Of a stretch of DNA of 64,000 nt, positions 54,423 to 62,441 are shown one piece after another. Both the position numbers and the translations under genes were made by a program. The stretch comes from Candidatus Methylobacter oryzae (GTDB lineage Bacteria > Pseudomonadota > Gammaproteobacteria > Methylococcales > Methylomonadaceae), in the NCBI RefSeq assembly GCF_003994235.2, contig NZ_RYFG02000121.1:62001-126000 (forward strand), written 5' to 3'. The notes beneath the pieces were generated by a model, which saw only the letters and a program-made list of their open reading frames with translations, ran no database searches and was not told the DNA's origin. The first letter of the stretch is position 1, and every line of letters starts with the position of its first letter.

Positions 54423-55319
54423 TCAATATAAGCCTTGGTTAAACAACAACGCATGTTCTTCCCGGCTCGGCAAACCCAGGCGCGCGCCCATTTTCATGCA
54501 GCACAAAGTGCCTGCGGCGCTGGCGTATCTTAATATCGATTGCCAATCCATGCCGAGCGCCAACGCAGCCGCAAACGCGCCGTGAAACGCGTCGCCGGCC
54601 CCGGTCGTATCGACAGCGGTAACCGGATAGGCCGGGACTGCGCCTTGTTCATTGCCGCGCTGCCAGATCAGCCCTCTTTCCCCGAGCGTGACGACCACGA
54701 CAGGTGCGAGTTCGGCCAGTTGGCTTAAGGCTTTGTGCTCGTTACCCGCGTACTGGTTGGCGAATTTTTCCGAACAAACCAGGTAATCGACTTTATCCAT
54801 CAATGCCAAAGTGCCTTCATGCACCGAACCCGCATCCAATACCGTCGGGATATTGGCTTGCCGGGCTTTTTCAACAAGGGCTAACGAGATAAAAGGCTCG
54901 TGCCCATCGAATAAAACGACCTTTGCCCGGACATCGGTAAAGTCCGGAGCGTCGTCGGCCGATAAGGCTTGGGTATCGCCCTTGTAATTGATCAGGCAGC
55001 GCTTGCCGTCGGGGCTGACCAGGATGGTCGATAAGGGGGTAGGGGAGGAGCCGCGAACGACCAGTTCCGTGTTGACTCCGGCATCGTTGAGTTCTTGCAG
55101 GTGCTTATCGCCGTATAAATCGCGTCCCAAGTAACTCGCAAAGGCCGATGTCAAACCCAGGCGTGCCGCGCAAACAGCCGCATTGGCAGCCGGTCCGCCG
55201 CCGCAGCCGAGCAGATCGTCGGCAACGGTTTTTTCATCGGCGCCCGGATGGCGGCTTACCGAGAAAATTAAATCGTAGGAGGCATGTCCTACGCACAGCA
55301 CATCGATATTAGTAGTCAT
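54423..55319 (-). CDS. PfkB-family carbohydrate kinase
   Basis: The protein has 298 residues from the ATG at 55319 (MTTNIDVLCVGHASYDLIFS), the usual ribokinase-like start; an open frame continues to 55445 without better support. GCGGGPAANAA (PfkB signature 1) and DTTGAGDAFHGAF (signature 2, catalytic Asp) are intact. The family phosphorylates sugars or nucleosides; the substrate cannot be told from sequence. It is monocistronic and separates the membrane protein gene from its remnant. Confidence 0.88.
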   Translation of the reverse strand: MTTNIDVLCVGHASYDLIFSVSRHPGADEKTVADDLLGCGGGPAANAAVCAARLGLTSAFASYLGRDLYGDKHLQELNDAGVNTELVVRGSSPTPLSTILVSPDGKRCLINYKGDTQALSADDAPDFTDVRAKVVLFDGHEPFISLALVEKARQANIPTVLDAGSVHEGTLALMDKVDYLVCSEKFANQYAGNEHKALSQLAELAPVVVVTLGERGLIWQRGNEQGAVPAYPVTAVDTTGAGDAFHGAFAAALALGMDWQSILRYASAAGTLCCMKMGARLGLPSREEHALLFNQGLY

Positions 55320-55480
55320 GGTTAAAAACAGCGTATTAAGGGTTTGTTTATCGGTGAAGTTTAGCGACCTGTCTGGAGGCTTGGTTTGTTCGCGACTATT
55401 AAAAGTCATCTGATCCGACAAATCAAAATTAAAAGCTGGTTCCATTTTGTGATGAATAGAATCCGGATGGGCCGATAACG

Positions 55481-55603
55481 GTGATCAATTTTTTGCTTCA
55501 GCTGGAATTGGGCTTTACGCTGATGACGGCCGTCGCACTGTTAGTCAAAGCGGTCCGGAAATCTTCGCAAACTGATTTGAAATCCGGTGAAATAGGGATG
55601 TAG
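55481..55603 (+). pseudogene. C-terminal remnant of a paralogue of the membrane protein at 53785-54243
   Basis: Translation in this frame gives NFLLQLELGFTLMTAVALLV followed by KAVRKSS and a stop. It aligns with HFPFQAGLSFTL...LTAVALVVRAAWK at the end of the 53785-54243 product, with about six residues missing in the middle. No start codon with a ribosome site and no upstream part of the gene are present, so it is a decayed duplicate. Confidence 0.55.
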
Positions 55604-55697
55604 TATCTAGTGCTATGTTCCCGTTTATAAAAATCTAGTAATGTATTGAATAGCCGTCGGAACGCGGTTAGCCGGCATCGAAAAGAGGGCATTTCTA

Positions 55698-56726
55698 ATG
55701 AATACAATGTGGTATCGCGCATTCTGGTCTTTACTGACAATAAGCATACTAGTGATCGCTGTCGGGGTATTGCTGAAGTTACCGCAGTTGATGGAAAAAA
55801 GCGCCAACCCTTCGTTGAACAAAGCCGCTGTCGGTCCCGATACGCCTTATATCGTGTTGGGAATGGGCTGTTTTTGGGGCGCGGAAAAACGCATGCAGGC
55901 TTTAACCGGCGTATTGGACGTTGAGGCCGGCTATGCCGGAGGCGATATTCTTAACCCCAGTTACGAAACTCTTCATGACACCGAGGCATCGATACAGGCA
56001 GGCAAAGCCGTCAAAAATCATGCGGAAGTGGTTAAAGTCTATTACGACTCGCGGCAAACCACACTTGAACAAGTCCTGATCCGGTTTTGGGAAAGTCACA
56101 ATCCCACCCAAGGTAATCGCCAAGGCAATGACATAGGCAGTAATTACCGCAGTGCAGTTTTTTACCGTACCGATGAAGAACGTCAATGGGCGGAGAAAAC
56201 ACGAGCGATTTATCAAGCTAATTTAAAAACGGCCGGTATTGCGGCGCCCATTACCAGCGAAATTGCCTCGTTAAGAAACTATACCTCCGCTGAAGCGTAT
56301 CATCAGGATTATTTAGAGAAAAACCCGCTGGGCTATTGCGGTTTAGGCGGGACCGGCGTTGCCTATTTCGATCCCGATATGCCGGTGCGCACCGAAAATC
56401 CGCATAGTACGCAAGTCGCAGCCGCCGAGCAAAATTGGCAACAAATCAAACTCAATGCCAAAGAACAACTCATTGCTTTTGAGTCCGTCGAATGCGGCTA
56501 TTGCAAGCAATTCGACAAAGAAGTGCTGTCGGCCTGGAAAAATCCTATCTCAATTGTTTCCACCAATTTAACAATACCGCCTGACGGCTGGAAGCTTTCT
56601 CAGGCATTATTTGCTACCCCGACCATTGTGTTGTTCAGGGACCGCCAGGAAGTGGCTCGCTATACCGGCTATCAAGGCGCCCAACATTTCCGGAAATGGC
56701 TGGGCGACGCCGCACTGAGCAACTAA
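55698..56726 (+). CDS. msrA: Membrane-anchored MsrA fused to a thioredoxin-like domain
   Basis: The protein has 342 residues. A membrane anchor lies at about 10-30. The peptide methionine sulfoxide reductase A domain (50-215) has the catalytic GCFWGAE and the terminal YHQDYLEKNP. A thioredoxin-like domain (about 240-342) has CGYC and a cis-proline segment ATPTIV. MsrA repairs oxidised methionine and needs thioredoxin for recycling, so the fusion may bring its own reductant in the periplasm or at the membrane (inference). Confidence 0.9.
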   Translation: MNTMWYRAFWSLLTISILVIAVGVLLKLPQLMEKSANPSLNKAAVGPDTPYIVLGMGCFWGAEKRMQALTGVLDVEAGYAGGDILNPSYETLHDTEASIQAGKAVKNHAEVVKVYYDSRQTTLEQVLIRFWESHNPTQGNRQGNDIGSNYRSAVFYRTDEERQWAEKTRAIYQANLKTAGIAAPITSEIASLRNYTSAEAYHQDYLEKNPLGYCGLGGTGVAYFDPDMPVRTENPHSTQVAAAEQNWQQIKLNAKEQLIAFESVECGYCKQFDKEVLSAWKNPISIVSTNLTIPPDGWKLSQALFATPTIVLFRDRQEVARYTGYQGAQHFRKWLGDAALSN

Positions 56727-57049
56727 ATACCGAGTATTCTCGCTAAAGTTTTCCGGGATTCGGGGGGCAAGCTTTGCTTGCAAAACAGGCGAAGCCTGCA
56801 CTCCGGTTTTAGTAAAAACTGTAAACCACTCCCGTCGTGATTAACTGCCATCTGTTCGCGAAGCCCGCCGCCTTGACAGCGGCTAATGTCGACTCATTGA
56901 TAACTACGGGCTATCAAATCATTCCTGTAAACGATTAGACGCGCGCTACCGTTAAAGCAGACAATGCCGCCACCCGGCCGGGAACAATCACGGCATACCG
57001 TAGTTGCGGCTATGCCCAGTTATCCAATTAACACCCAGGTAAAAATAAC

Positions 57050-58252
57050 ATGGCTAAAATTGTTTGCGTACTTTATGACGATCCTATCGACGGTTATCCA
57101 ACTTCTTACGCGCGCGACGACTTACCGCAACCGGAGATTTATCCCGACGGACAAACACTGCCCACCCCGAAGGGCATCGATTTCAAGCCCGGCGCATTGC
57201 TGGGCAGCGTCTCAGGAGAACTCGGATTACGTAAGTACCTGGAGTCAAACGGCCATCAACTGGTCGTAACCTCCAGTAAAGACGGTGCCGACAGCGTTCT
57301 GGATCAAGAGCTGCACGACGCTGAAATCGTCATTTCACAACCGTTCTGGCCGGCTTATATGACCGCCGAACGTATCGCCAAGGCAAAGAACCTGAAAATG
57401 ATCGTGACCGCCGGTATCGGTTCCGACCATACCGACCTGCAAGCAGCAATCGATAACAACATTACCGTTGCCGAAGTGACTTACTGCAACAGCAACAGCG
57501 TCGCCGAACACGTCGTTATGATGACATTGGCGCTGGTGCGTAATTACCTGCCATCCTACAACTGGGTGCTTAAAGGCGGCTGGAACATCGCCGATTGCGT
57601 GGCGCGCTCCTACGACCTGGAAGCGATGAACGTAGGCACGGTAGCCGCCGGCCGGATCGGCCTGCGCGTTCTGCGCCTGCTGAAACCGTTCGACGTGAAA
57701 TTGCACTATATGGATCGCCATCGTTTGCCGGAAGCAGTCGAGCAAGAACTCAACCTGACCTATCATTCCACATTGGACAGCCTGACCAAAGTGTGCGACG
57801 TGGTCACGTTGAACTGCCCTCTGCATCCTGAAACCGAGCACATGATCAACGAGCAATCGCTGAAAAACTTCAAGCGCGGCGCTTACCTGATCAACACCGC
57901 GCGCGGCAAGCTGTGCGATCGCGACGCTATCGTCGATGCGCTGGAAAGCGGTCAATTGGCGGGTTACGCGGGCGACGTCTGGTTCCCTCAACCGGCGCCG
58001 AACGATCATCCTTGGCGCACGATGCCGAATCACGGCATGACCCCGCATATCTCGGGCACCAGCTTGTCGGCGCAAACGCGTTATGCAGCGGGTACCCGCG
58101 AAATTCTGGAATGCTACTTCGAAGGCCGCCCCATTCGCGACGAATACCTGATCGTTCAAGGCGGCCGGCTGGCCGGTGTCGGCGCGCATTCCTACAGTAA
58201 AGGCAATGCAACAGGCGGTTCGGAAGAAGCGGCTAAATTTAAGAAGGATTGA
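57050..58252 (+). CDS. fdh: NAD-dependent formate dehydrogenase
   Basis: The protein has 400 residues, like the Pseudomonas sp. 101 enzyme. The D-2-hydroxyacid dehydrogenase-like fold contains YCNSNSVAEHVVMM, a nucleotide-binding loop GTVAAGRIGLRVLR, the substrate Arg in NTARGKLCDR and the catalytic Gln-His (PHISGTS). It oxidises formate to CO2, yielding NADH; in methylotrophs this is the last step of C1 dissimilation. A terminator follows. The ~320 bases upstream hold no gene; short palindromes near 56760-56810 were noted. Confidence 0.96.
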   Translation: MAKIVCVLYDDPIDGYPTSYARDDLPQPEIYPDGQTLPTPKGIDFKPGALLGSVSGELGLRKYLESNGHQLVVTSSKDGADSVLDQELHDAEIVISQPFWPAYMTAERIAKAKNLKMIVTAGIGSDHTDLQAAIDNNITVAEVTYCNSNSVAEHVVMMTLALVRNYLPSYNWVLKGGWNIADCVARSYDLEAMNVGTVAAGRIGLRVLRLLKPFDVKLHYMDRHRLPEAVEQELNLTYHSTLDSLTKVCDVVTLNCPLHPETEHMINEQSLKNFKRGAYLINTARGKLCDRDAIVDALESGQLAGYAGDVWFPQPAPNDHPWRTMPNHGMTPHISGTSLSAQTRYAAGTREILECYFEGRPIRDEYLIVQGGRLAGVGAHSYSKGNATGGSEEAAKFKKD

Positions 58253-58277
58253 TCATACTTTACTTAGTCGAAACTGG

Positions 58278-58302
58278 GGATGCGGCAACGCCGCATCCTT
58301 TT
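58278..58302 (+). terminator. Rho-independent terminator of fdh
   Basis: GGATGCGGC pairs perfectly with GCCGCATCC around AAC and is followed by TTTT, 25 bases after the fdh stop. Confidence 0.88.
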
Positions 58303-58316
58303 AACCCACTGAATCT

Positions 58317-58808
58317 ATGTCACTGATAAACAGAATCAAAAATAGCGGCAACTCGTTTGCTACAAGACCCTTAGTATCTCACATTGCACTGGCTTGGCTG
58401 GGCTCCAGCCTCGCTATTGCCGCTGTTGCTGTGCTCGGTCAATATTCCGGCCAGCCTTTGATACTGGGTTCTTTCGGCGCAAGCTGTGTTTTATTGTTCG
58501 GCTTTCCCGATGCAGTATTTTCGCAATCGCGCAATGTCATTATCGGTCACGCCCTTTGCTCTTTAATCGGTCTATGTTTCCTTAAATTCGTTGGCCCTGA
58601 ATGGTGGAGCATGGCTATAGCTGTCGGTACGGCCTTGGCTGCAATGCTGGGTACCCGGACCGTTCATCCCCCAGCGGGTTCCAATCCGGTCATTATTTTT
58701 TTAACTCAGCCGGATTGGCAGTTTCTATTGTTTCCTACTTTAGCCGGAGCAAGCGGATTGTTTTTCCTTGCACGCCTTTTTCAAAGGATGACACGTGCAA
58801 CCGGTTAA
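58317..58808 (+). CDS. HPP-family membrane protein
   Basis: The protein has 163 residues with four hydrophobic segments. The family signature RTVHPPAGSNPVI is near residue 115, and GSFGASCVLLFGFP near 53 is also typical. Some HPP proteins take part in nitrite transport into plastids; bacterial roles are unknown. The start is a weakly supported ATG shortly after the fdh terminator. Confidence 0.85.
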   Translation: MSLINRIKNSGNSFATRPLVSHIALAWLGSSLAIAAVAVLGQYSGQPLILGSFGASCVLLFGFPDAVFSQSRNVIIGHALCSLIGLCFLKFVGPEWWSMAIAVGTALAAMLGTRTVHPPAGSNPVIIFLTQPDWQFLLFPTLAGASGLFFLARLFQRMTRATG

Positions 58809-58823
58809 TTTTAGGGATAAGCA

Positions 58824-58970
58824 TTGACGCCCAATCTGAAGCTTGAAGCTTTAGCCAATAGAGCTTGGCTGAAAGTGAAATCTAATAAAGTATTTTTAAA
58901 AGAGGACGCTCAGATTCAGACCGGATCACAAAGGTTTGAAATCGATAACGTCTTTTTAACGAATGGATAA
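58824..58970 (+). CDS. Possible small protein with TTG start (48 residues)
   Basis: An open frame starting TTG at 58824, with AGGG seven bases upstream, encodes a charged peptide (KLEALANRAWLKVKSNKVFL, then QIQTGSQRFEIDNVFLTNG). It ends five bases before the next gene, suggesting an operon with it. The composition looks coding, but there is no recognised family and no ATG, so it may instead be the end of a decayed gene. Confidence 0.4.
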   Translation: MTPNLKLEALANRAWLKVKSNKVFLKEDAQIQTGSQRFEIDNVFLTNG

Positions 58971-58974
58971 ATAA

Positions 58975-59172
58975 ATGAGTTTAATTAGTTGCCCAGAATG
59001 TAATAAAAAAATATCTCATAAATCAAATAATTGTATTCGCTGCGATAATCTTGTTAAACAAGAACAAACTTCGGCAAAAAATAATGGCCAAAAGCGTAAA
59101 AGCGCGAATGTTCAAGTTCATACAGCTCTGGATTCATGGGATTTGTTCTCATATGCTTTGTTCAGGAAATAA
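58975..59172 (+). CDS. Small zinc-ribbon protein
   Basis: The protein has 65 residues. CPEC (residues 6-9) and CIRC (20-23) form a zinc-ribbon pair of the zinc-ribbon/zinc-finger type; the rest is polar and ends SYALFRK. No domain beyond the ribbon was recognised. Function unknown. Confidence 0.55.
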   Translation: MSLISCPECNKKISHKSNNCIRCDNLVKQEQTSAKNNGQKRKSANVQVHTALDSWDLFSYALFRK

Positions 59173-59271
59173 CTTGTTGTAGTTAACCATTACCGCCCCG
59201 GTTTCGATGAATATAATTGTTTTGTTTTACGCGTCTTTTTCAAAATATAACGCACAACATCGGCTAATGTA

Positions 59272-59988
59272 ATGCGCGTTCACGTACTTCAACATGTCGC
59301 TTTCGAAGGACTAGGCAGTATTGACGCTTGGCTTGCCGGCAGACAGGCAATGGTGACCTACACCCGTTTTTTTGAATCCGCTTCGTTGCCGCTCCTTGAT
59401 GAGGTTGACTTCATTATTGCGCTCGGCGGCCCTATGAGTGTTAACGACGAAGATGAATTTCCCTGGCTGATCGATGAAAAACTGTTCATTGCCGAGGCCA
59501 TAGGCAAAAACAAAACCATTCTTGGAATCTGCCTCGGTTGTCAGCTGATTGCCGGCGCTGTTGGCTCGAGAGTCTATCCAAACACAGAAAAGGAAATCGG
59601 ATGGTTTCCCGTTTATTCTGAACAAAAAAGCCTTGAAGCACCAATCTTACCTGAATTTTTCGAGGCTTTTCACTGGCATGGCGAAACCTTTGATTTACCG
59701 GCAGGTGCAGTTCTGCTTGCAAGCAGCGCTGCCTGCCGGAATCAGGCATTTCAAATTGGGCAACGTGTTCTTGGGTTTCAGTTCCATCTCGAAATCACAC
59801 CGGAAAGCATGGAAATGATGATTGCCCATGGTCGGCATGAGCTGTTACCGCGATGTTTTGTCCAGACAGAACAGCAACTTCGGTCCGTTTCGGTCGTTAA
59901 CTATGGAGTTATTAATACTTTCATGGTCCTAGTGCTTGAAGCCCTGTTTCCGATGACAGCGTACGCTAATGACAATCGGCACGATTAA
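59272..59988 (+). CDS. Class I glutamine amidotransferase-like protein
   Basis: The protein has 238 residues, a stand-alone GATase1 domain. The nucleophile Cys is in GICLGCQLIA near residue 86, and the His-Glu pair is in GFQFHLEITPE near 169. HWHGETFDLP is typical of GuaA-like/YfeJ-type proteins. Amidotransferases release ammonia from glutamine. Acceptor unknown. Its last 20 bases overlap the beginning of a broken molybdopterin-oxidoreductase gene, so they were once probably joined in an operon. Confidence 0.82.
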   Translation: MRVHVLQHVAFEGLGSIDAWLAGRQAMVTYTRFFESASLPLLDEVDFIIALGGPMSVNDEDEFPWLIDEKLFIAEAIGKNKTILGICLGCQLIAGAVGSRVYPNTEKEIGWFPVYSEQKSLEAPILPEFFEAFHWHGETFDLPAGAVLLASSAACRNQAFQIGQRVLGFQFHLEITPESMEMMIAHGRHELLPRCFVQTEQQLRSVSVVNYGVINTFMVLVLEALFPMTAYANDNRHD

Positions 59989-60236
59989 ACGTGTCTGTTC
60001 CCACTGCGGAGCGGGCTGCGGTATCGTCATGGAGGTCGCCGGCAAGCGCGTCCTCAAGCTTATGGGCAAGCCAGTCATTTCGGGTGCCCCTATGCGCCAA
60101 AGGTAATGCCTGCCCGCAAGCCATTGTCGAATCGGGACGGTTTGAACATGACAATTCGGCTAACGTCATTGGCGCTTACGTGCGTTACTCGACCGAGCAC
60201 AAAAAGAACCCTACTTTAAACGAAGAGGACAAAGCC
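59969..60236 (+). pseudogene. Frameshifted remnant of a molybdopterin oxidoreductase (FdhA/NasA-type) N-terminus
   Basis: From the ATG at 59969 the frame gives VCSHCGAGCGIVMEVAGKRV and then LKLMGK, the start of the [4Fe-4S] domain of molybdopterin oxidoreductases, and stops at 60104. The continuation LCAKGNACPQAIVESGRF is present but in another frame from about 60087. The catalytic domain is absent. The gene is dead, leaving only its Fe-S domain directly before nifQ. Confidence 0.75.
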
Positions 60237-60857
60237 ATGCCACCCGTTGTTGCTCCTGACAATCAAAGCGATACGTTGCTATCAGCCGTAACCGATACCT
60301 GCCGATCCGATCCTGCAATTGCGTGCGATGAATCAGACACGGCAGTGCTGGCAATTATTAAGGTGATCCGCGCCGCAAACAAGGGCGAATTGCCGTTGTT
60401 CGCGGCGACGCTCGGCATGGCTTCGCAGGACTTCGCCGCGCTTCTTGATGAGTTGTCGCGGCGCGCCGTCCACTTCTCCCCTTGTCATGCCGGGCTATTG
60501 GCCGGATTACCCGATCTTTTTCCGCCGCTGGTGGAAATGTTGTGGGAGTCCCGAAGTTGCGACGAGCGGCTTAGCTGGTGGACCGCTCATGCGATCGCTT
60601 CCGCGTGTTTCGGGCGTGGGCATCTTTGGCAGGATCTTGGGTTGCGCGGACGGGACGATGTGTCGCGTCTCTTCTCACAGCGATTTTCCGAGCTCTTTGC
60701 GCTCAATATAGAGAACCTGAAGTGGAAGCGCTTTCTGTTCCAGGAACTCGGTCGGCGTTTGGGATATCCCGATCTGAAACCTCCGGCTTGCGACGCATGC
60801 GACGAAACGAATCTCTGTTTTCCATCGCAACGCGGAGATGTCATTGCGTTATATTAA
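60237..60857 (+). CDS. nifQ: NifQ-like molybdenum-processing protein
   Basis: The protein has 206 residues. The segment HLWQDLGLRGRDDVSRLFSQ and LKWKRFLFQELGRRLGYP match NifQ, which ends in the cluster motif Cx4Cx2Cx5C. Here PPACDACDETNLCF keeps the last three Cys, but the first is Leu. NifQ supplies molybdenum to NifEN as a Mo-Fe-S cluster. The ATG at 60237 has GAGGA seven bases upstream; the frame is open to 59991 but that part encodes the neighbouring remnant. Activity is uncertain because of the lost Cys. Confidence 0.85.
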   Translation: MPPVVAPDNQSDTLLSAVTDTCRSDPAIACDESDTAVLAIIKVIRAANKGELPLFAATLGMASQDFAALLDELSRRAVHFSPCHAGLLAGLPDLFPPLVEMLWESRSCDERLSWWTAHAIASACFGRGHLWQDLGLRGRDDVSRLFSQRFSELFALNIENLKWKRFLFQELGRRLGYPDLKPPACDACDETNLCFPSQRGDVIALY

Positions 60858-60865
60858 GAATGCCT

Positions 60866-60990
60866 GCTCACTGCTGCGGTGCTGGCCGCGGCATCGTAAT
60901 GCGGGTCTCATCAAAATCATGGACAACAAGTAGCATCCTGAGTTGCGGGCCGTGGCGGACGAGACCGGAATTAGCTAAATCACCAACATT
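60866..60990 (+). pseudogene. Second decayed copy of a molybdopterin-oxidoreductase Fe-S motif
   Basis: One frame reads AHCCGAGRGIVMRVSSKS, close to SHCGAGCGIVMEVAGKR at 59999-60055; the DNA matches in GGCATCGTAATG...GTC against GGTATCGTCATG...GTC. The copy has lost ligand Cys residues and carries indels. With the copy at 59969 it brackets nifQ in direct orientation. Confidence 0.5.
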
Positions 60991-61060
60991 GAGCGATTGA
61001 TTGTCGCAGTCTGCGCTGTGGGAGTCGGTTACGCCGAATTAACGGGCGTTTGCTATCGCT

Positions 61061-61777
61061 TTATGAACAGACAGAGGCAACTCGGGCAGGTTCATGGGGT
61101 TCTATCCGGCCGTTTATACCGACCGCCTTCGCCAACCAGGGTGGGGGCTGTTTTTCCAGGATTTGCTGCAATTCGGCCAAGGTTTCGCGGGCTGCTATAG
61201 ACAGCGGAACGCAGAGCGGATGGACACCGATGCCAACCAACACCGATCTTATCGGGGTGCCGATCGATTTTGCGTAAACCAGGCGGCAGTCGGCGACATG
61301 GCTTAAGCGCAGTTGTTTTCCACCGTTACGGCCGCCGCCGTCCGGATTTTCCCGTATAGCGACAAGACGAAGCGCGTCGGCCGAAACCTGATAGATTAAA
61401 AAGCGCCGGGCCGTCATGAAGTCTCCGTCGAGACGTTCGCCGTCGTTCGAGGCGACTGCCACCCGCAACGAATTGTCCATATCTCCATCGCGATAAGATT
61501 CAATAATAGGCAGGGGCGTGTCGAGTACGCGAATGGCCGTGCTACCGTTAAGATAGGACAACGCTCGTTCCAGGTAAATACCGGATATGCCGCTTAAAAC
61601 GCCTTGACCGGCCTGACGCAGGCGTTGCAGCGTTAGGCTGTCAAGTTTTGCGCGGGTAATCGGCAAACCCAACGCATCGACAAGAATCGCAAGTCCTTGG
61701 GAAATATCCACGCCCGGCAGGCAGCGTACGGCAACGCCTATACGGAGCGCCAGTTCATCGGTCAGTTTTATGGTCAT
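61061..61777 (-). CDS. NafY/NifY-like protein lacking the conserved His (paralogue 3)
   Basis: The protein has 238 residues with the same two-domain design as the genes at 9885 and 36294 (DELALRIGVAVRCLPGVDIS, then SLRVAVASNDGERLDGDFMT). The cofactor-binding loop reads GDFMTARRF where the others have GHFGSC(I/S)(R/Q)F, so the His thought to hold FeMo-co is Asp. It may bind another partner or be regulatory. It is convergent with nifQ. No sigma-54 promoter was found upstream; the G-rich GGGGGG before the ATG may serve as ribosome site. Confidence 0.82.
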   Translation of the reverse strand: MTIKLTDELALRIGVAVRCLPGVDISQGLAILVDALGLPITRAKLDSLTLQRLRQAGQGVLSGISGIYLERALSYLNGSTAIRVLDTPLPIIESYRDGDMDNSLRVAVASNDGERLDGDFMTARRFLIYQVSADALRLVAIRENPDGGGRNGGKQLRLSHVADCRLVYAKSIGTPIRSVLVGIGVHPLCVPLSIAARETLAELQQILEKQPPPWLAKAVGINGRIEPHEPARVASVCS

Positions 61778-62441
61778 GGTTTAACCCCCCGCGGCCCGGC
61801 AGCCGTCAACCCGGCATGCGGACAGCGGTGCAAGCCGATTGGGCAGAGTGCTTGAGTTGTCTATTCCTGTCTTTCTGCATGCCGCATAGTGTCGAACTAT
61901 CATAGTGAACCGCCTTGATTAAGTTACAGTGGAAAGTCGTTAATACTAAAACAGCAAGGTCCATGCCATGGTGTTTAATAAGATAAAGATGGCCAAGAAT
62001 AACAGGGATACGCGGCCGATTCCGACAAACACAGCTGTTCCATCGTTCCGGGTTGTACGCCCGATAACGAAAAGTACCGATATGTACAGAATGTACAAAG
62101 CAACAGCTCATGGTTTTTGGAATGGGCAACCAGGCGGCGTACGGCATGCTGTTAACGGAATATCGCGGTTTTGCGTCTACGGATTTTGGCGCATTCATTG
62201 CTTTATTCACAGTACGGAATCTTGGTATCGAAGCGCTGATGAAAACGGATTCACCGGCAAATCGCTTTATCGGAAGTCTCCGGGCAGGACAAGCCGGGCT
62301 GAGCCCATGCCGGTATGACATGCTATTTAAAGCTGAGTTGAGCGGCTTGTCTGCTCAAACCCTACTTATGCCCTTGGGGTATAAATAAAGCGATAAGGGG
62401 CAAGGCTAAACAGTCGCCCTATAAAAAAGGAAAAATATATC
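61778..62441. other. Region without a convincing gene
   Basis: Open frames exist on both strands (62110-62388 plus and 61806-62321 minus) and overlap one another. Neither has a ribosome site or recognisable protein sequence. No repeat or promoter was identified except AAGGA before the chemoreceptor at 62442. Confidence 0.4.

Noticed and set aside
57335-58189. 284-codon open frame antisense to formate dehydrogenase
   Set aside because: A shadow of a strongly coding gene; it has no conserved motifs. The same holds for 32013-32828 opposite xthA.
59991-60236. N-terminal extension of nifQ to 59991
   Set aside because: The extension translates the remnant of a molybdopterin oxidoreductase in mixed frames; the ATG at 60237 has a proper ribosome site.
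61806-62388. Overlapping open frames on both strands (171 and 92 codons)
   Set aside because: They contradict each other, lack ribosome sites and show no domain; reported only as a region without a convincing gene.
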